Source: Nitrospirillum viridazoti CBAmc (GTDB taxonomy: Bacteria; Pseudomonadota; Alphaproteobacteria; Azospirillales; Azospirillaceae). Taken from it: DNA of 64,000 bases. A program made the position numbers and the translations under genes. Under the pieces are notes generated by a model. It made no database searches. It was given only the letters and a program-made list of their open reading frames with translations, and had not been told where the DNA came from. This document shows positions 31,301 through 38,580 of this stretch, in pieces (position 1 is the first letter of the stretch; every line of letters starts with the position of its first letter). Where the stretch lies: NCBI RefSeq assembly GCF_000730165.1, contig NZ_CP022113.1:744001-808000 (forward strand). Reading direction: 5' to 3'.

Positions 31301-34300
31301 TCAACGGCCTGGCCTACAAGAACACCAGCGACGATCCGACGGCCGGCAGCGGCCGCACCGTTACCCTGACCAGTGTTCAGGATAATGGCGGCACCGCCAA
31401 CGGCGGCGCCGACACCACCACCCTGACCGCCAGCACCACCGTCACCATCACCCCGGTCAACGACGCCCCCACCCTGCCCAGCGGGGCTGCCGTCACCGGT
31501 CCGGGCACGCCCGGCACCACACCCAGCGCCGGTGTGACGGTGTCCAGCCTGCTGAGCGATGCGGGCTATGCCGACCCCGACGCCCACGGCGTCGGCGGCA
31601 TCGCGATCACCGCCATTGCCGGTTCTCCCGGCACCTGGGAGTACTCTACCGACGGCGGCACCACCTGGAACAGTGTCGGCAGCGTCTCGCCCACCAGCGC
31701 CCTTCTGCTGGACGGCACGGCCCAGCTGCGCTTCACCCCCAGCGCCTTCTCCGTGGGAACCTCTGCGCTGACCTTCAAGGCTTGGGATGAGACCAGCGGT
31801 ACCGCCACAAGCGGCGCCACCCGGGGCACGGGTGACATCACGACCGGAGGCACCGCCTACTCCACCAATGTCGGCACACTCAGCATTGCCGCCCAAGGCA
31901 TCACCCTCACAGCCGGCGGCACCAGCAGCTATGCCGAGGCTGGCACCGCCACCGTTATCGACTCCTCACTCACGCTCACCGACACCGCCACCAACACCCT
32001 GACCAGCGCCATCGTCGAGATCGCGGGCGGCGTGGCCGGCGACCTCCTGTCCTTCACCGCCCAGAATGGCATCACCGGCAGCTATAACAGCCTCACGGGC
32101 TTCCTGAGCCTGAGCGGCAGCGCCAGCGTGGCCGACTACCAGGCGGCCCTGCGCAGCATCACCTTCAGCTCGACCAGCCAGGATCCCACCCTCGGGGGCA
32201 CCCGCAACAGCCGCACCATCGCTTGGTTCGCGAATGACGGCATCCAGCTTTCCCTCTCGGCCACCAGCACGGTCAACATCACCGCCGTCAACACCGCCCC
32301 CGTCTTGACCGTACCGGATGCCCAGACGATCACCGATACCCTGGCCCACGGCCTGAGCGTCAGCGTGGCCGACCCTGACGCCGGAACCGGCATCGAGACC
32401 GTGACCTTGGGCGCCGGCAAGGGCAACCTGGCGGTCACCGCCTCGGGCAGCGCCAGTGTCACCGGCACCGGCACGGGCAGCGTCACCATCACCGGCACGC
32501 TGGCCGACGTGAACGCCACCCTGGCCAGCCTGACCTACACCACCACGGTAACCGCCAGCGACAGCGATACCATCACCATCGGTGTCAATGACGGCGGCAA
32601 CACCGGCACGGGCGGCGCCCTGACGGATGCCAAGACCATCGCCGTCACCCTGACCGGCAACGCCGCCCCCACCGTCAGCGTGGCCGGCACCCAGAGCTAC
32701 ACCGACACCAACAGCCACGCCATAACCGGCGTGGGCGTGACGGACAATCTGGCCGGCAACACCGTCACCGCCACCGTGTCCGACCTGCATGGCAACCTGG
32801 GCTTCACCGCCGCAGGCTCCGCCAGCGTCACTGGCGCCGGCACGGGCAGCGTCACCATCACCGGCAGCCTGGCCGACGTGAACGCCACCCTGGCCACCCT
32901 GACCTACGCCACCACCGCGACGGCCACGGGAACGGATACCATCACCGTCACGGTCAATGACGGCGGCGGCAACCTGATCGGCGGGGCCAAGTCGACCACC
33001 CAGACCATCGCGGTGAACCTGACCGGCAACGACACGCCGTCCCTGGCCCTGCCGGGTGGGCAGAGCTATGTCGATCAGGCCGGCCACGCCATAACCGGTG
33101 TGGCCATCACCGACGCGCTGCCGGGCGGCACCGTCACGGCCACCGTGTCCGACCTGCACGGCAACCTCAGCTTCACCGCCGCCGGGTCCGCCACAGTCAC
33201 GGGCGGCGGTACGGGCAGCGTCACCATCACCGGCAGCCTGGCCGACGTGAACGCCACCCTGGCCACCCTGAGCTACGCCACCACCCTGTCCACCGTCGGC
33301 AGCGATACCATCACCGTCGCCGTCAACGATGGTGGCACCGCCCGCATCGGCGGGGCGAAGTCCACCAGCGGCACCATCGCCGTAGCCATCGCCACCAACG
33401 ACACGCCGGTCCTGACCGTCGCCGGGGCGCAGGCCTACGACGACACCAACGCCCATGCCATCACCGGTGTCAGCGTCGCCGACACCTACAACGGCACCAT
33501 CACCGCCACGGTGTCGGACCTGCACGGCAACCTGGGCTTCACCGCGTCGGGCGCCGCCAGTATCACCGGCGGGGGCACGGGCAGCGTCACCATCACCGGC
33601 ACCCTTGCCGACGTGAACGCCACCCTGGCCACCCTGACCTACACCACCACGGCGACCGCCACCGGCAGCGACACCATCACCGTCACCGTCAATGACGGCG
33701 GCGGCAACTTGATCGGCGGCGCCAAGTCCGCCACCCAAACCATCGCGGTCAACCTGACCGGCAACGACACCCCGGTCCTGACCGTCGCAGGGGCGCAGAG
33801 CTACAACGACACCAGCGCCCACGCCATCACCGGCGTCAGCATCAGCGACACCCTGCAGGGCGGCACGGTCACCGCCACCGTGGCCGATCTGCACGGCAAC
33901 CTGGGCCTCACGGCCTCGGGGTCCGCCAGCGTCACCGGCGGGGGCACGGGCAGCGTCACCATCACCGGCAGCCTGGCCGACGTGAACGCCACCTTGGCCA
34001 CCCTGACCTACGCCACCACGGCGACGGCCACCGGCAGTGACACCATCATCGTCAGCGTCAATGACGGTGGCACCAGCCGCATCGGCGGCGCCAAGGCCGC
34101 CGTCCAGACCATCGCGGTCAACCTGACCGGCAACGACACGCCGGTCCTGACCGTGGCCGGGACGCAGACCTATACCGACACCAACGTGCACGCCATCACC
34201 GGCGTCAGCGTCAGCGACAGCCTGCAGGGCAGCACCGTCACCGCCGCCCTGATCGCCACCCAGGGCAATATCTCCGTCACCGCGTCGGGTAGCGCGACGG

Positions 34301-36867
34301 TGTCGGGCAGCGGCAGCGGCGTGGTTTCCATCACCGGCAGCCTGGCCGACGTGAATGCCACCCTGGCCACGCTGAGCTACGCCACGACCGCCACAACCAC
34401 GGGCGCGGACGTCCTGACCGTGGCGCTGAGCGATGGCGGCAGCAACCGCATCGGCGGCGCCAAGTCCACCGTGCAGACCATCACCATCAACCTGACCGGC
34501 AACGACACGCCGGTCCTGACCGTGGCCGGGGCGCAGAGCTACAACGACACCAACGCCCACGCCATCACGGGCGTCAGCATCAGCGACAGCCTGACCGGCA
34601 CCACGGTCACGGCCACCGTGACGGCCACTAAGGGCAATGTCGCCGCCACCGCGTCGGGCGCCGCCACCCTGGCCGGCAATGGCACGGGCAGCCTGACCAT
34701 CACGGGCAGCCTGGCCGATGTGAACGCCACCCTGGCCAGCCTGACCTATGCCACCACGGCGACGGCCACCGGCAGCGACACCATCACGGTGACCGCCAAC
34801 GATGGTGGCACCGCCCGCATCGGCGGGGCGAAGTCCACCGTCCAGACCATCGCGGTCAGCCTAACCGGCAACGACACGCCCGTGGTGACCGTGCCGGGGG
34901 CGCAGAGCTATAATGATAGCGACGCCCACGCCATCACCGGCATCAGCGTCAGCGATACCCTGTCGGGCAACACCGTCACGGTGGCCCTGCTGGCCGGCAA
35001 GGGCAACGTCACGGTCACCGCCTCCGGCGGCGCCGTGGTGTCGGGCAACGGCAGCGGCGTGGTTTCCATCACCGGCAGCGTGGCCGACGTAAACGCCACC
35101 CTGGCCAGCCTGACCTACGCCACCACCGCCACAACCACGGACACCGACACCCTCACGGTGGCCATCAGTGATGGCGGCACCAGCCGCATCGGCGGCGTGA
35201 AGTCCGCCGTGCGCACGGTGGCCATCAGCCTGACCGGCAACGACACGCCCGTCCTGACCTTGCCGGGCGCCCAGAACCTGTCCGCCACCGGCAACCAGGC
35301 CATCACCGGCATCAGCGTCAGTGACACCCTGACCGGCGGCACCATCAGCGTCCTGGTGAAGGACGGCTTCGACGGTCAGCTGGTCATGGCGGCCTCGGGC
35401 GCCGCCACCCTGACCGGCAACGGCACCGGCACGGTCATCGTCCGCGGCAGCGTGGCCGACGTGAACGCCACCCTGGCCACCCTGAACCTGACCCCTGCCA
35501 CCACCGGCAACGACATCATCACCGTGACCGTCAGCGACGGCGGCACGAACCGGGTGGGCGGCGCCAAGACGGCCAGCGGCATCATCGGCGTGACCATCAA
35601 CCCGGTGGTGGTGCCGCAGCCCCCAGCCACGACCACCACCACACCGACGACCACGGCCACGACGGCGCCGACAACCACGACGACCAGCACCTTGATCGTG
35701 ACGCCCACGGTGGCCGCGACCAGCACCGCGACGACCACCGTGGCCCTGACCCAAACGGTGGGCACGGGCAACGCCGGCGTCAGCGGCACACCCAGCGCCG
35801 GCCTGAGCGGCAACAGCGTCATCAGCACCAGCGCGACCAGCACAAACACGACGACAACCTCGACCGCCACCACCAGCATCATCACCGCGTTGGCGACCGA
35901 CACCAGCACGTTGACCAGCACCAGCCGGTCGACCACCACCACAACGGCCGCTGGCTCAACGACCGCCACCCCAACCACCGCCGGCACAACCGCTGCCGGC
36001 ACGACAGCGGGCAGTGCGACGCCCACCACCACGACGGCGAACACGACCACCGGGGCCGCGACCACCGGGGCTGCGACGACCGGAACGACGACCACCTCCG
36101 CCGCCGCTATCAGCGCCGGCACCGGCGTGGTCGCCATTACCTCCTCCGCCAGCGGCACCACCCCGCTGACCCTGGCCAACCAGGTCAGCAACCAAGTGGT
36201 CACCGCCGGCCAGCAAGTGACCTTCCAGCTGCCGCAGGGCACCTTCCAGAGCAGCGACCCGCAGGTGACGCTGGAGGCGCGGCAGGCCAACGGCGAACCG
36301 CTGCCTGCGTGGCTGACCTTCAACCCGGCCAACGGTACCTTCAGCGGCCAGCCGCCGGCGGGCGAGAACGGCAACGTCGCCATCACCGTCACGGCGCGCG
36401 ACAGCAACGGCAATGTCGCCGAGGCCAAGTTCAACATGGCGGTGGGCCAGCAGCAGAACGGCACCGGCGGGCCCGGCGGCCAGGGCCCGCAGGGACCGGG
36501 CAACCGCGCCCCGCAGCAGCATGCCGCCAATGACCCGGCGACTGCCGTTCCCGCCGATCTGAACCCGGTGCAGCTGGCCGCCTATACCGGCCGTGACGCG
36601 GCGGCCCAGGATCTGGCCGCCAAGACCGCCAACGGCCCCGGCAAGGTACCGGCGGGCAAGCTGTCGCTGACGGCGCAGCTTCAGGCCGCCGCCCAGGCGC
36701 AGAAGGCCGTGGGCTTCGGTAGCGGCACCTTCGGCGCCACACATCACGGCATCGTCGACGACACCGTGTCCCTTCTCGCCAGCTTGCTGGACGTGTTCGG
36801 CGGCACCGCCCCACAGCACGGCCCGGCCCTTCCCGCCCACCACGCTTCCACCACCACGACCGCCTGA
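19369..36867 (+). CDS. Giant LEPR-XLL / DUF4347 repetitive surface protein
   Basis: A 5832-residue secreted adhesin-like protein. ATG 19369 is favoured (GGTGAG 8 nt upstream) over GTG 19360. Order: LEPR-XLL motif LALEPRMMFDAA (residues 19-30); Thr/Ala-rich linker to ~135; DUF4347 domain (~137-290, VVIVDTSVADYQTLIAGM to VAASTDRTGPASLGGDW); cadherin-like repeats (~384-800); a CSLREA-like motif DGFSLREAL (~820); about 19 autotransporter-type beta-strand (PATR) units such as LSGTNTYTGTTTISAGTL (~908-3090); three copies of a ~150-residue module with SITF/NDG-type ends (~3261-4300); nine 123-residue repeats (~4310-5410); a Thr-rich linker; a putative Ig (He_PIG) domain; and a disordered C-terminus. 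It has no Sec signal peptide, no RTX nonapeptides and no autotransporter barrel. The export machinery is probably the genes directly downstream. Expected role is surface attachment or matrix. Confidence 0.93.
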   Translation: MPDGSRPPARKNAPRALRLALEPRMMFDAAAAATAATVTKTATTATVDTHTDAAASTALLDAAAKAATATATDTSAKSTASGPSSSTGSGTGATAGTTTDTVKTTDTAKTATAETAKVADTSTAATVTPTTTTTSGVHEVVIVDTSVADYQTLIAGMDPSVPVILLGEGQRTVHGIAQALSGYKNLDTVILVTEGGDGGIILGGNHVLTDGDLASRASDLAAIGASMKTGGDFLLLGCSIAATDTGKQFVDDFARYLGNDIDVAASTDRTGPASLGGDWVLEYTTGAAIDTVLPFTVAGMENIDHCLGCTAGTQSASGFATIYHNGTNIGGYSRHSGNPYVLFWDPGHTGTQFNPANNIYTTSLNAFLARTDVAQCQDLPSVSGTHTSTANDNATATPFSGVSFTDSTSGATSYSIDITLDANNGTLTGTGLTSTDGTHYTLTASSTATLQTNLRALVFTPTANQVAPTSTKVTTFTLTPKDNTTTGTADSTSKITVTSINDAPTLDASKSPVLTSEMNTVASTPTGAVGTLVSALVGIGTGVSNVTDPDVNAVTGLAITATDTTNGTWYYTTNGGTNWTSVATVSNTSALLLKADANTRLYFAPSSSYTGTATITFRAWDQTSGTAGSKVTTATNGGTTAFSSATDTAGITVTGANAAPVITNLAGDTVAWVDASTAVRLDSSTAASVSDTENDSAGWASGSLVVQRVTAGSADATANDVFSFDNSVSVSGGTVTVNGHALTFTNTGGVLTISLTASATSADVAALIHAVQYSNATPFGDATIRFALSDGSGNTTNADLTVTSSTIYVTTTADQSSGAAADGFSLREALARSVSQTGADTVVIGDSVTGTITLASGVTLGAGDTLKYAPTTAGSLTIAATSGGLALGGAGTLSVGSGDTLTISAGVSGTGSTLTKTGAGTVTLSGTNTYTGATTVSDGTLALGAMGSTASLTLDGGTLKSTAAFSSSTAITVNSGGGTIDYTAGSVTLSGAITGSGALDAKSTTAGNAIKLSGNSTFSGGITVDGGILDISSANAIGTGTLTFNSGKIRSTTAAYTLANNLVINGNVLLAGSFGMTFTGTVDLGGGTRTINDQLGAGKDLTFSGVVSNGSLNVASQLTGGTYASLVLSGTSNTYTNVTVTSGTLSIAGAGSLGSGSVTLAGGTLLVNGAASIAKNIAVTASSTIQVASGNAATLSGNITGSTGTLTLSTGTGANDGLTLSGANTFSGAISIGAGTVTASGGSAIADTSAVTVASGATLALAASETIGSLAGAGTVSLGSFNTLTAGGDNTSTTFSGAITGTGGLTKAGTGTLTLSGTNTYTGATTISAGEIMVSGGSAISDSSAVSVASGATLQLEASDETVGSLNGAGTVTLNGGSLTLGGNNTSTTFSGVIQDGTALNGGITKTGTGTLTLSGTNTYTGTTTISAGTLEAASSAALGSSTGATTVASGATLQVDNGVTIADALTIAGAGTSSSGAINLSSGSATLSGNVTLSAASSIYVGDTATLTLGGTLAGAFTLTHNFGNGALVLTANNSAAATALNIQVGTLSITDQTNLTTGTLTLNMGNTGVGGLLVTGSNVTISKNITLGASGGIISNANALTLSGNITGGVSSNLSHVISLTKVGAGKLTLSGTNTYTSSTGALGATMVSAGTLSVTNATNLGSTTINGAVILNGGALEVTGSAVTLANAIVLSANGTISATNSATLSGVISGSKNLTSAGAGTLTLSGANTYTGTTSVTAGTLSITDNTNLSTAALTLNGGTLAVTGTAVTLTNAVTLGSSGGTVSDANALTLSGVVSGTGNLTKTGVGTLTLSGTNTYTGTTTVSAGTLSITDSTNLGSGGLTLDGGTLTLTGTTVTLSGNILLSTGGGTISTANTLTLSGVISGAGNLTTAGAGTIILSGANTYTGTTTISAGKLEAATSSALGTSAGGTTIASTGTLLIDDGVTLADAVSTAGNGSLTLNTSTGSATVSGNVTLTADARVNVSGTGTLTLSGTVGGAFTLYKNVGTGTLVLSGSNGTGATNLNVATGTLSITDQTNLTTGTLTLNGGALAVTGSAVTVSKAITLGSGGGTISNANDVTLSGVISSTGGLTKTGAGKLTLSGTNTYTGSTTISAGILAVAGLGSTSSLIFNGGTLLSTAAFSSSTAITVNSSGGTIDYTAGSVTLSGAISGSGALDAKSSTAGNAIKLSGNSTFSGGVTVDGGILDISSANAIGTGTLTFNSGKIRSTTAAYTLANNLVINGNLLLAGSFGMTFTGTVDLGGGTRSINDQLGAGKDLTFSGVVGNGSLNITSQLTGGTYASVVLSGTSNTYTNATVTSGTLSIAGAGSLGSGSVTLAGGTLLVNGAASIAKNIAVTASSTIQVASGNAATLSGNITGSTGTLTLSTGTGANDGLTLSGTNTYSGAISIGAGTVTASGGSAIADTSAVTVASGATLALAASETIGSLAGAGTVSLGSFNTLTTGGDNTSTVFSGAITGTGGLTKAGTGTLELSGTNTYTGATTISAGEIMVSSGSAISDSSAVSVASGATLILQASNETVGSLSGAGTLTLNGGSLTLGGDNTSTTFSGVIQDGTALNGGITKAGSGTLTLSGTNTYTGTTTISAGTLEAASSGALGSSTGATTVASGATLQVDNGVTIADALTIAGAGTSSSGAINLSSGSATLSGNVTLSAASSIYVGDTATLTLGGALAGAFTLTHNFGNGALVLTANNSAGATALNIQVGTLSITDQTNLTTGTLTLNMGNTGVGGLLVTGSNVTISKNITLGASGGIISNANALTLSGNITGGVSSNLSHVISLTKVGAGKLTLSGTNTYTSSTGALGATMVSAGTLSVTGATNLGSTTINGAVILNGGALEVTGSAVTLANAIVLSANGTISATNSATLSGVISGSKNLTLNGVGTLTFSGANTYTGTTTVVDGTLNIGASANLGSGALTLNGGTLAVTGSSVSLSQAVALGSNGGTVSTANALTLSGVISGSGDLTMNGGGTVTLSGTNTYTGDTTVRDATLRIAAATNLGGSALTLNGGTLTVTGSSVSLSQNLNISVNNGTLNTDNSLTLSGTVSGFGSLFKGGTGTVTLSGDGSGYTETTYVQAGTLALTGSVGGDVNVQDGATLAGTGTVGGNLRVYGGGTLAPGVEGVNNGIGTLTVTGNVNLGGALQIQIAGTSGNNDVLSVGGNVVLNDGSGNAGTLTLSAVGGYTVALGDSFTIVNNTGSGTTDTTAFHNLDSNGQADLSGGKALITNSGGTGNDIVASVLNAAPNLNATPVTNANYIEGADAVTLFSAATVSTGESNQKIHSLTVALAGLADGGAETLQVDGTLVSLTNQNTVTTTNGYTVSVLVTTSTSGNVVQYAAGVTITKAGDFSAADAESLINGLGYKNTSDDPTPGSGRTIALTVIQDNGGTANGGHDTTAVYIVSTVTITPVNNSPTLPSSGAVSTIPATPINTTSNTVTVSSILGDAGYVDVDGHGVSGVAITGLSGAGTWQYSTDGTNWFGVGTVSTSSGLLLNSTAQLRYVPNGSTAETATLTFKGWDETSGTASSGSTRQTADTTTNGGTTAYSANNGTLSVETQGAVMTAGGSVTYVEAGTAGAIDTTITVSDSVVSTLTSATVTIGSVVAGDVLTFVNTANITGSYDSSTGVLTLTGSDTLANYQAALRSITFSSTSQDPTLGGTRASRTVTWSVNDGIAPSAGVTSTVNITAVNDAPTFSTTPATSPVFTEGGSAVSLFSGTTISAIEAGQKISGLTLTVGGLADGTSEVLSIDGQDVTLVDGTSVTTTANGYGVAVSVTSGTATVTITKSGGATAAAAQTLVDGLTYKDTSSDPTAGSGRTVTLTAIQDNGGTANSGHDTTTLTAGTTITLHPINQAPTLTTTPATSPNYVEGANATALFSGTTVSTSEASQSVHAITLTVGGLADGASETLSIDGQSVALTNGNSATTTANGYSVSVSVNSGTATVTITKAGDFSASAAQTLVNGLAYKNTSDDPTAGSGRTVTLTSVQDNGGTANGGADTTTLTASTTVTITPVNDAPTLPSGAAVTGPGTPGTTPSAGVTVSSLLSDAGYADPDAHGVGGIAITAIAGSPGTWEYSTDGGTTWNSVGSVSPTSALLLDGTAQLRFTPSAFSVGTSALTFKAWDETSGTATSGATRGTGDITTGGTAYSTNVGTLSIAAQGITLTAGGTSSYAEAGTATVIDSSLTLTDTATNTLTSAIVEIAGGVAGDLLSFTAQNGITGSYNSLTGFLSLSGSASVADYQAALRSITFSSTSQDPTLGGTRNSRTIAWFANDGIQLSLSATSTVNITAVNTAPVLTVPDAQTITDTLAHGLSVSVADPDAGTGIETVTLGAGKGNLAVTASGSASVTGTGTGSVTITGTLADVNATLASLTYTTTVTASDSDTITIGVNDGGNTGTGGALTDAKTIAVTLTGNAAPTVSVAGTQSYTDTNSHAITGVGVTDNLAGNTVTATVSDLHGNLGFTAAGSASVTGAGTGSVTITGSLADVNATLATLTYATTATATGTDTITVTVNDGGGNLIGGAKSTTQTIAVNLTGNDTPSLALPGGQSYVDQAGHAITGVAITDALPGGTVTATVSDLHGNLSFTAAGSATVTGGGTGSVTITGSLADVNATLATLSYATTLSTVGSDTITVAVNDGGTARIGGAKSTSGTIAVAIATNDTPVLTVAGAQAYDDTNAHAITGVSVADTYNGTITATVSDLHGNLGFTASGAASITGGGTGSVTITGTLADVNATLATLTYTTTATATGSDTITVTVNDGGGNLIGGAKSATQTIAVNLTGNDTPVLTVAGAQSYNDTSAHAITGVSISDTLQGGTVTATVADLHGNLGLTASGSASVTGGGTGSVTITGSLADVNATLATLTYATTATATGSDTIIVSVNDGGTSRIGGAKAAVQTIAVNLTGNDTPVLTVAGTQTYTDTNVHAITGVSVSDSLQGSTVTAALIATQGNISVTASGSATVSGSGSGVVSITGSLADVNATLATLSYATTATTTGADVLTVALSDGGSNRIGGAKSTVQTITINLTGNDTPVLTVAGAQSYNDTNAHAITGVSISDSLTGTTVTATVTATKGNVAATASGAATLAGNGTGSLTITGSLADVNATLASLTYATTATATGSDTITVTANDGGTARIGGAKSTVQTIAVSLTGNDTPVVTVPGAQSYNDSDAHAITGISVSDTLSGNTVTVALLAGKGNVTVTASGGAVVSGNGSGVVSITGSVADVNATLASLTYATTATTTDTDTLTVAISDGGTSRIGGVKSAVRTVAISLTGNDTPVLTLPGAQNLSATGNQAITGISVSDTLTGGTISVLVKDGFDGQLVMAASGAATLTGNGTGTVIVRGSVADVNATLATLNLTPATTGNDIITVTVSDGGTNRVGGAKTASGIIGVTINPVVVPQPPATTTTTPTTTATTAPTTTTTSTLIVTPTVAATSTATTTVALTQTVGTGNAGVSGTPSAGLSGNSVISTSATSTNTTTTSTATTSIITALATDTSTLTSTSRSTTTTTAAGSTTATPTTAGTTAAGTTAGSATPTTTTANTTTGAATTGAATTGTTTTSAAAISAGTGVVAITSSASGTTPLTLANQVSNQVVTAGQQVTFQLPQGTFQSSDPQVTLEARQANGEPLPAWLTFNPANGTFSGQPPAGENGNVAITVTARDSNGNVAEAKFNMAVGQQQNGTGGPGGQGPQGPGNRAPQQHAANDPATAVPADLNPVQLAAYTGRDAAAQDLAAKTANGPGKVPAGKLSLTAQLQAAAQAQKAVGFGSGTFGATHHGIVDDTVSLLASLLDVFGGTAPQHGPALPAHHASTTTTA
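22261..24522 (+). repeat. Internal duplication, copy 1 (2.26 kb)
   Basis: Matches 25801-28062 at a constant offset of 3540 bp without net insertions or deletions; most 60-base lines compared differ at only a few, largely synonymous, positions. It encodes residues ~965-1718 of the giant protein. Confidence 0.92.
25801..28062 (+). repeat. Internal duplication, copy 2 (2.26 kb)
   Basis: Second copy of 22261-24522, in frame, encoding residues ~2145-2898. Similarity stops abruptly after the AAAAACCTGAC shared by both copies. The offset of 1180 codons keeps the reading frame. Confidence 0.92.
32296..35605 (+). repeat. Nine tandem 123-residue repeats
   Basis: Unit starts are at 32296, 32665, 33034, 33403, 33769, 34138, 34507, 34876 and 35245, a 369-bp period with one 366-bp step. 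Core features are PVLTVAGAQSYNDTNAHAIT, GSVTITGSLADVNATLATLT and TIAVNLTGND. Units 1 and 9 are the most divergent, as usual at array ends. These are Ig/cadherin-like extracellular modules by appearance. Confidence 0.92.
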
Positions 36868-36873
36868 GGCTCC

Positions 36874-38469
36874 ATGACGTCCTTGCCTTATTCCGCGCCG
36901 GCGCGGCGCACCCGCCCGCGTACCGTGGCGACGCCCATTGTCGCCGGAGCCTTGGTGGCCTTGCTGGCGGGGTGTTCCGTCACCCCCCGCCCCTTGACGT
37001 CGGATGAGAACCAGACCCGCGCCACCGAGGCGCTGAAGCTCGTTCGCGACCGCATTGATCCGGTGACGGTCGCCGTCTCCCTGGACGAGGCCATCGCCCG
37101 GGCGGTCAAGTACAACCTGGACCACCGGCTGGCGCTGATGGACCAGGCCATCGCCAACCGCCAGATCGACGTGTCGCGCTGGGACCTGTTGCCCAAGCTG
37201 GTGGTGGACGGTGGCCTGACGGCGCGCAGTAACGAACTGGCCTCGTCCTCCTACTCCATCCTGACCGGCAAGCAGTCGCTGGAGCCCTCAATCTCCAGCG
37301 ACCGCCGCTCCGGCACCGCCGACCTGCAGCTGAGCTGGAGCGTCCTGGACTTCGGCATCAGCTATTACCAGGCCCGGCAGAACGGCGACCGGGCCCTGGC
37401 CACGGCCGAGAAGCGCCGCTCGGCGGTCAACAGCATCGTGCAGCAGGTCCGCGCCGCCTATTGGCAGGCCGTGGCGGCCGAGAAGATCGGCGACCGCATC
37501 AACCCCATCCTGGCCGATGCCCGCCAGGCCCTGGAAGACACCCGCCAGGTAGAGAAGCAGCGCCTGAAGCCCATGCTGGACGTGCTGCGGGACGAGAAGG
37601 CGACCATCGACATCATCCGCCAGCTGGAGAACCTGCAGGCCGACCTGGCGCTGGCCAAGACCCAGTTGGCGGCCTTGATGGGTCTGCCCCCGGGGACGCC
37701 CTACCAGCTGGTGTTGCCGGACAACCCGACCGCCCTGCCGGAGATGAAGACCGCCATCACCGAGCTGGAACACACGGCCCTGATCAACCGCCCGGAACTG
37801 CGCGAGCAGGCGTACAACCGCCGCATCGCCACGGACGAGGTGCACAAGGCCTTCCTGAAGCTGTTCCCCAACCTGTCCATTCAGGGCGGTCTGGACTATG
37901 ACAGCAACTCCTTCCTGGTGAACCAGCGGTGGGCCGAGGGGGGCTTGCGCCTGTCCTGGGGCCTGGTGAACCTGCTGGCCGGCAATGACTTCATGGGCCT
38001 GGCGGAGACGCAGCGTGACCAGGCCGAGGTGCGCAACCTAGCCCTGTCCATGGCCGTGCTGACCCAGGTGAACGTGGCCTGGCAGCAGCTGGGCCGCGCC
38101 CGCACCCAGTACCTGGAAGCATCCGAGCTGGACAACATCGAGGGCCGTATCTACGACCAGGTGCTGGCGCAGCAGGAAAACAGCGCCGCCGGCAAGGTGG
38201 ACCGCGTGCGGGCGTCCGCGTCGCGCATCGTGGCGGAACTGACCCGCGCCCGGGCCTACGCCGACATGCAGAACGCGCTGGCGTCACTGTACGTTTCGGT
38301 CGGCATCGATCCGCTGCCCCAGGCCGTGCCGGACTATTCGTTGAAGACCCTGACCGCCGCGGTGTCCACGGTGAACCGCCGTATCGAGAGCGGCATGTTC
38401 GGTGCCGAGGCGTCGGTCTCCGCCGAGACGCCGACACTGGACGACCCCGGCAAGGCCTTGACGCAGTAA
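36874..38469 (+). CDS. TolC-family outer-membrane efflux lipoprotein
   Basis: 531-residue outer-membrane channel protein. The lipobox LLAGCS puts the acylated cysteine at residue 34 and the preceding hydrophobic core is short. Two OEP-like halves are seen: VSLDEAIARAVKYNLDHRLA with LPKLVVDGGLTARS, then NRPELREQAYNRRIATDEVH with FPNLSIQGGLDYDSN and long helices. It starts 6 nt after the giant gene, so the two are probably co-transcribed, and it is the natural outer-membrane exit for it. Followed by a hairpin at 38496-38521. Confidence 0.92.
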   Translation: MTSLPYSAPARRTRPRTVATPIVAGALVALLAGCSVTPRPLTSDENQTRATEALKLVRDRIDPVTVAVSLDEAIARAVKYNLDHRLALMDQAIANRQIDVSRWDLLPKLVVDGGLTARSNELASSSYSILTGKQSLEPSISSDRRSGTADLQLSWSVLDFGISYYQARQNGDRALATAEKRRSAVNSIVQQVRAAYWQAVAAEKIGDRINPILADARQALEDTRQVEKQRLKPMLDVLRDEKATIDIIRQLENLQADLALAKTQLAALMGLPPGTPYQLVLPDNPTALPEMKTAITELEHTALINRPELREQAYNRRIATDEVHKAFLKLFPNLSIQGGLDYDSNSFLVNQRWAEGGLRLSWGLVNLLAGNDFMGLAETQRDQAEVRNLALSMAVLTQVNVAWQQLGRARTQYLEASELDNIEGRIYDQVLAQQENSAAGKVDRVRASASRIVAELTRARAYADMQNALASLYVSVGIDPLPQAVPDYSLKTLTAAVSTVNRRIESGMFGAEASVSAETPTLDDPGKALTQ

Positions 38470-38495
38470 CTCCAGAGAGCCATAGCCAAAGCGGC

Positions 38496-38521
38496 GCCGG
38501 GCGGGGATCCTCCCTCCCGGC
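38496..38521 (+). terminator. Hairpin between tolC-like and adaptor genes
   Basis: GCCGGG/CCCGGC arms enclose an inner GGGA/TCCC stem with a TCC loop, followed by CCGTCTTGTTT. It may be a weak terminator or attenuator that sets lower expression of the downstream adaptor genes. Confidence 0.5.
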
Positions 38522-38580
38522 CCGTCTTGTTTCGGCGACCATCTGGCGCCGGCCTTTGCAACGAAAAGCGAGTCCGCCCC

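Noticed and set aside
22090-35605. CRISPR or satellite array
   Set aside because: Repeats are in-frame coding modules with protein-level periodicity and no unique spacers of uniform length.
19381-36530. Very long open frames on the minus strand and other frames inside the giant gene
   Set aside because: They mirror ACC/GGC/CTG codon bias of the repeats, have low-complexity translations, no RBS and no family pattern.
19369-36867. Classical RTX type I substrate or type V autotransporter
   Set aside because: No GGxGxD nonapeptides, no Sec signal peptide and no C-terminal barrel, despite PATR-type repeats.
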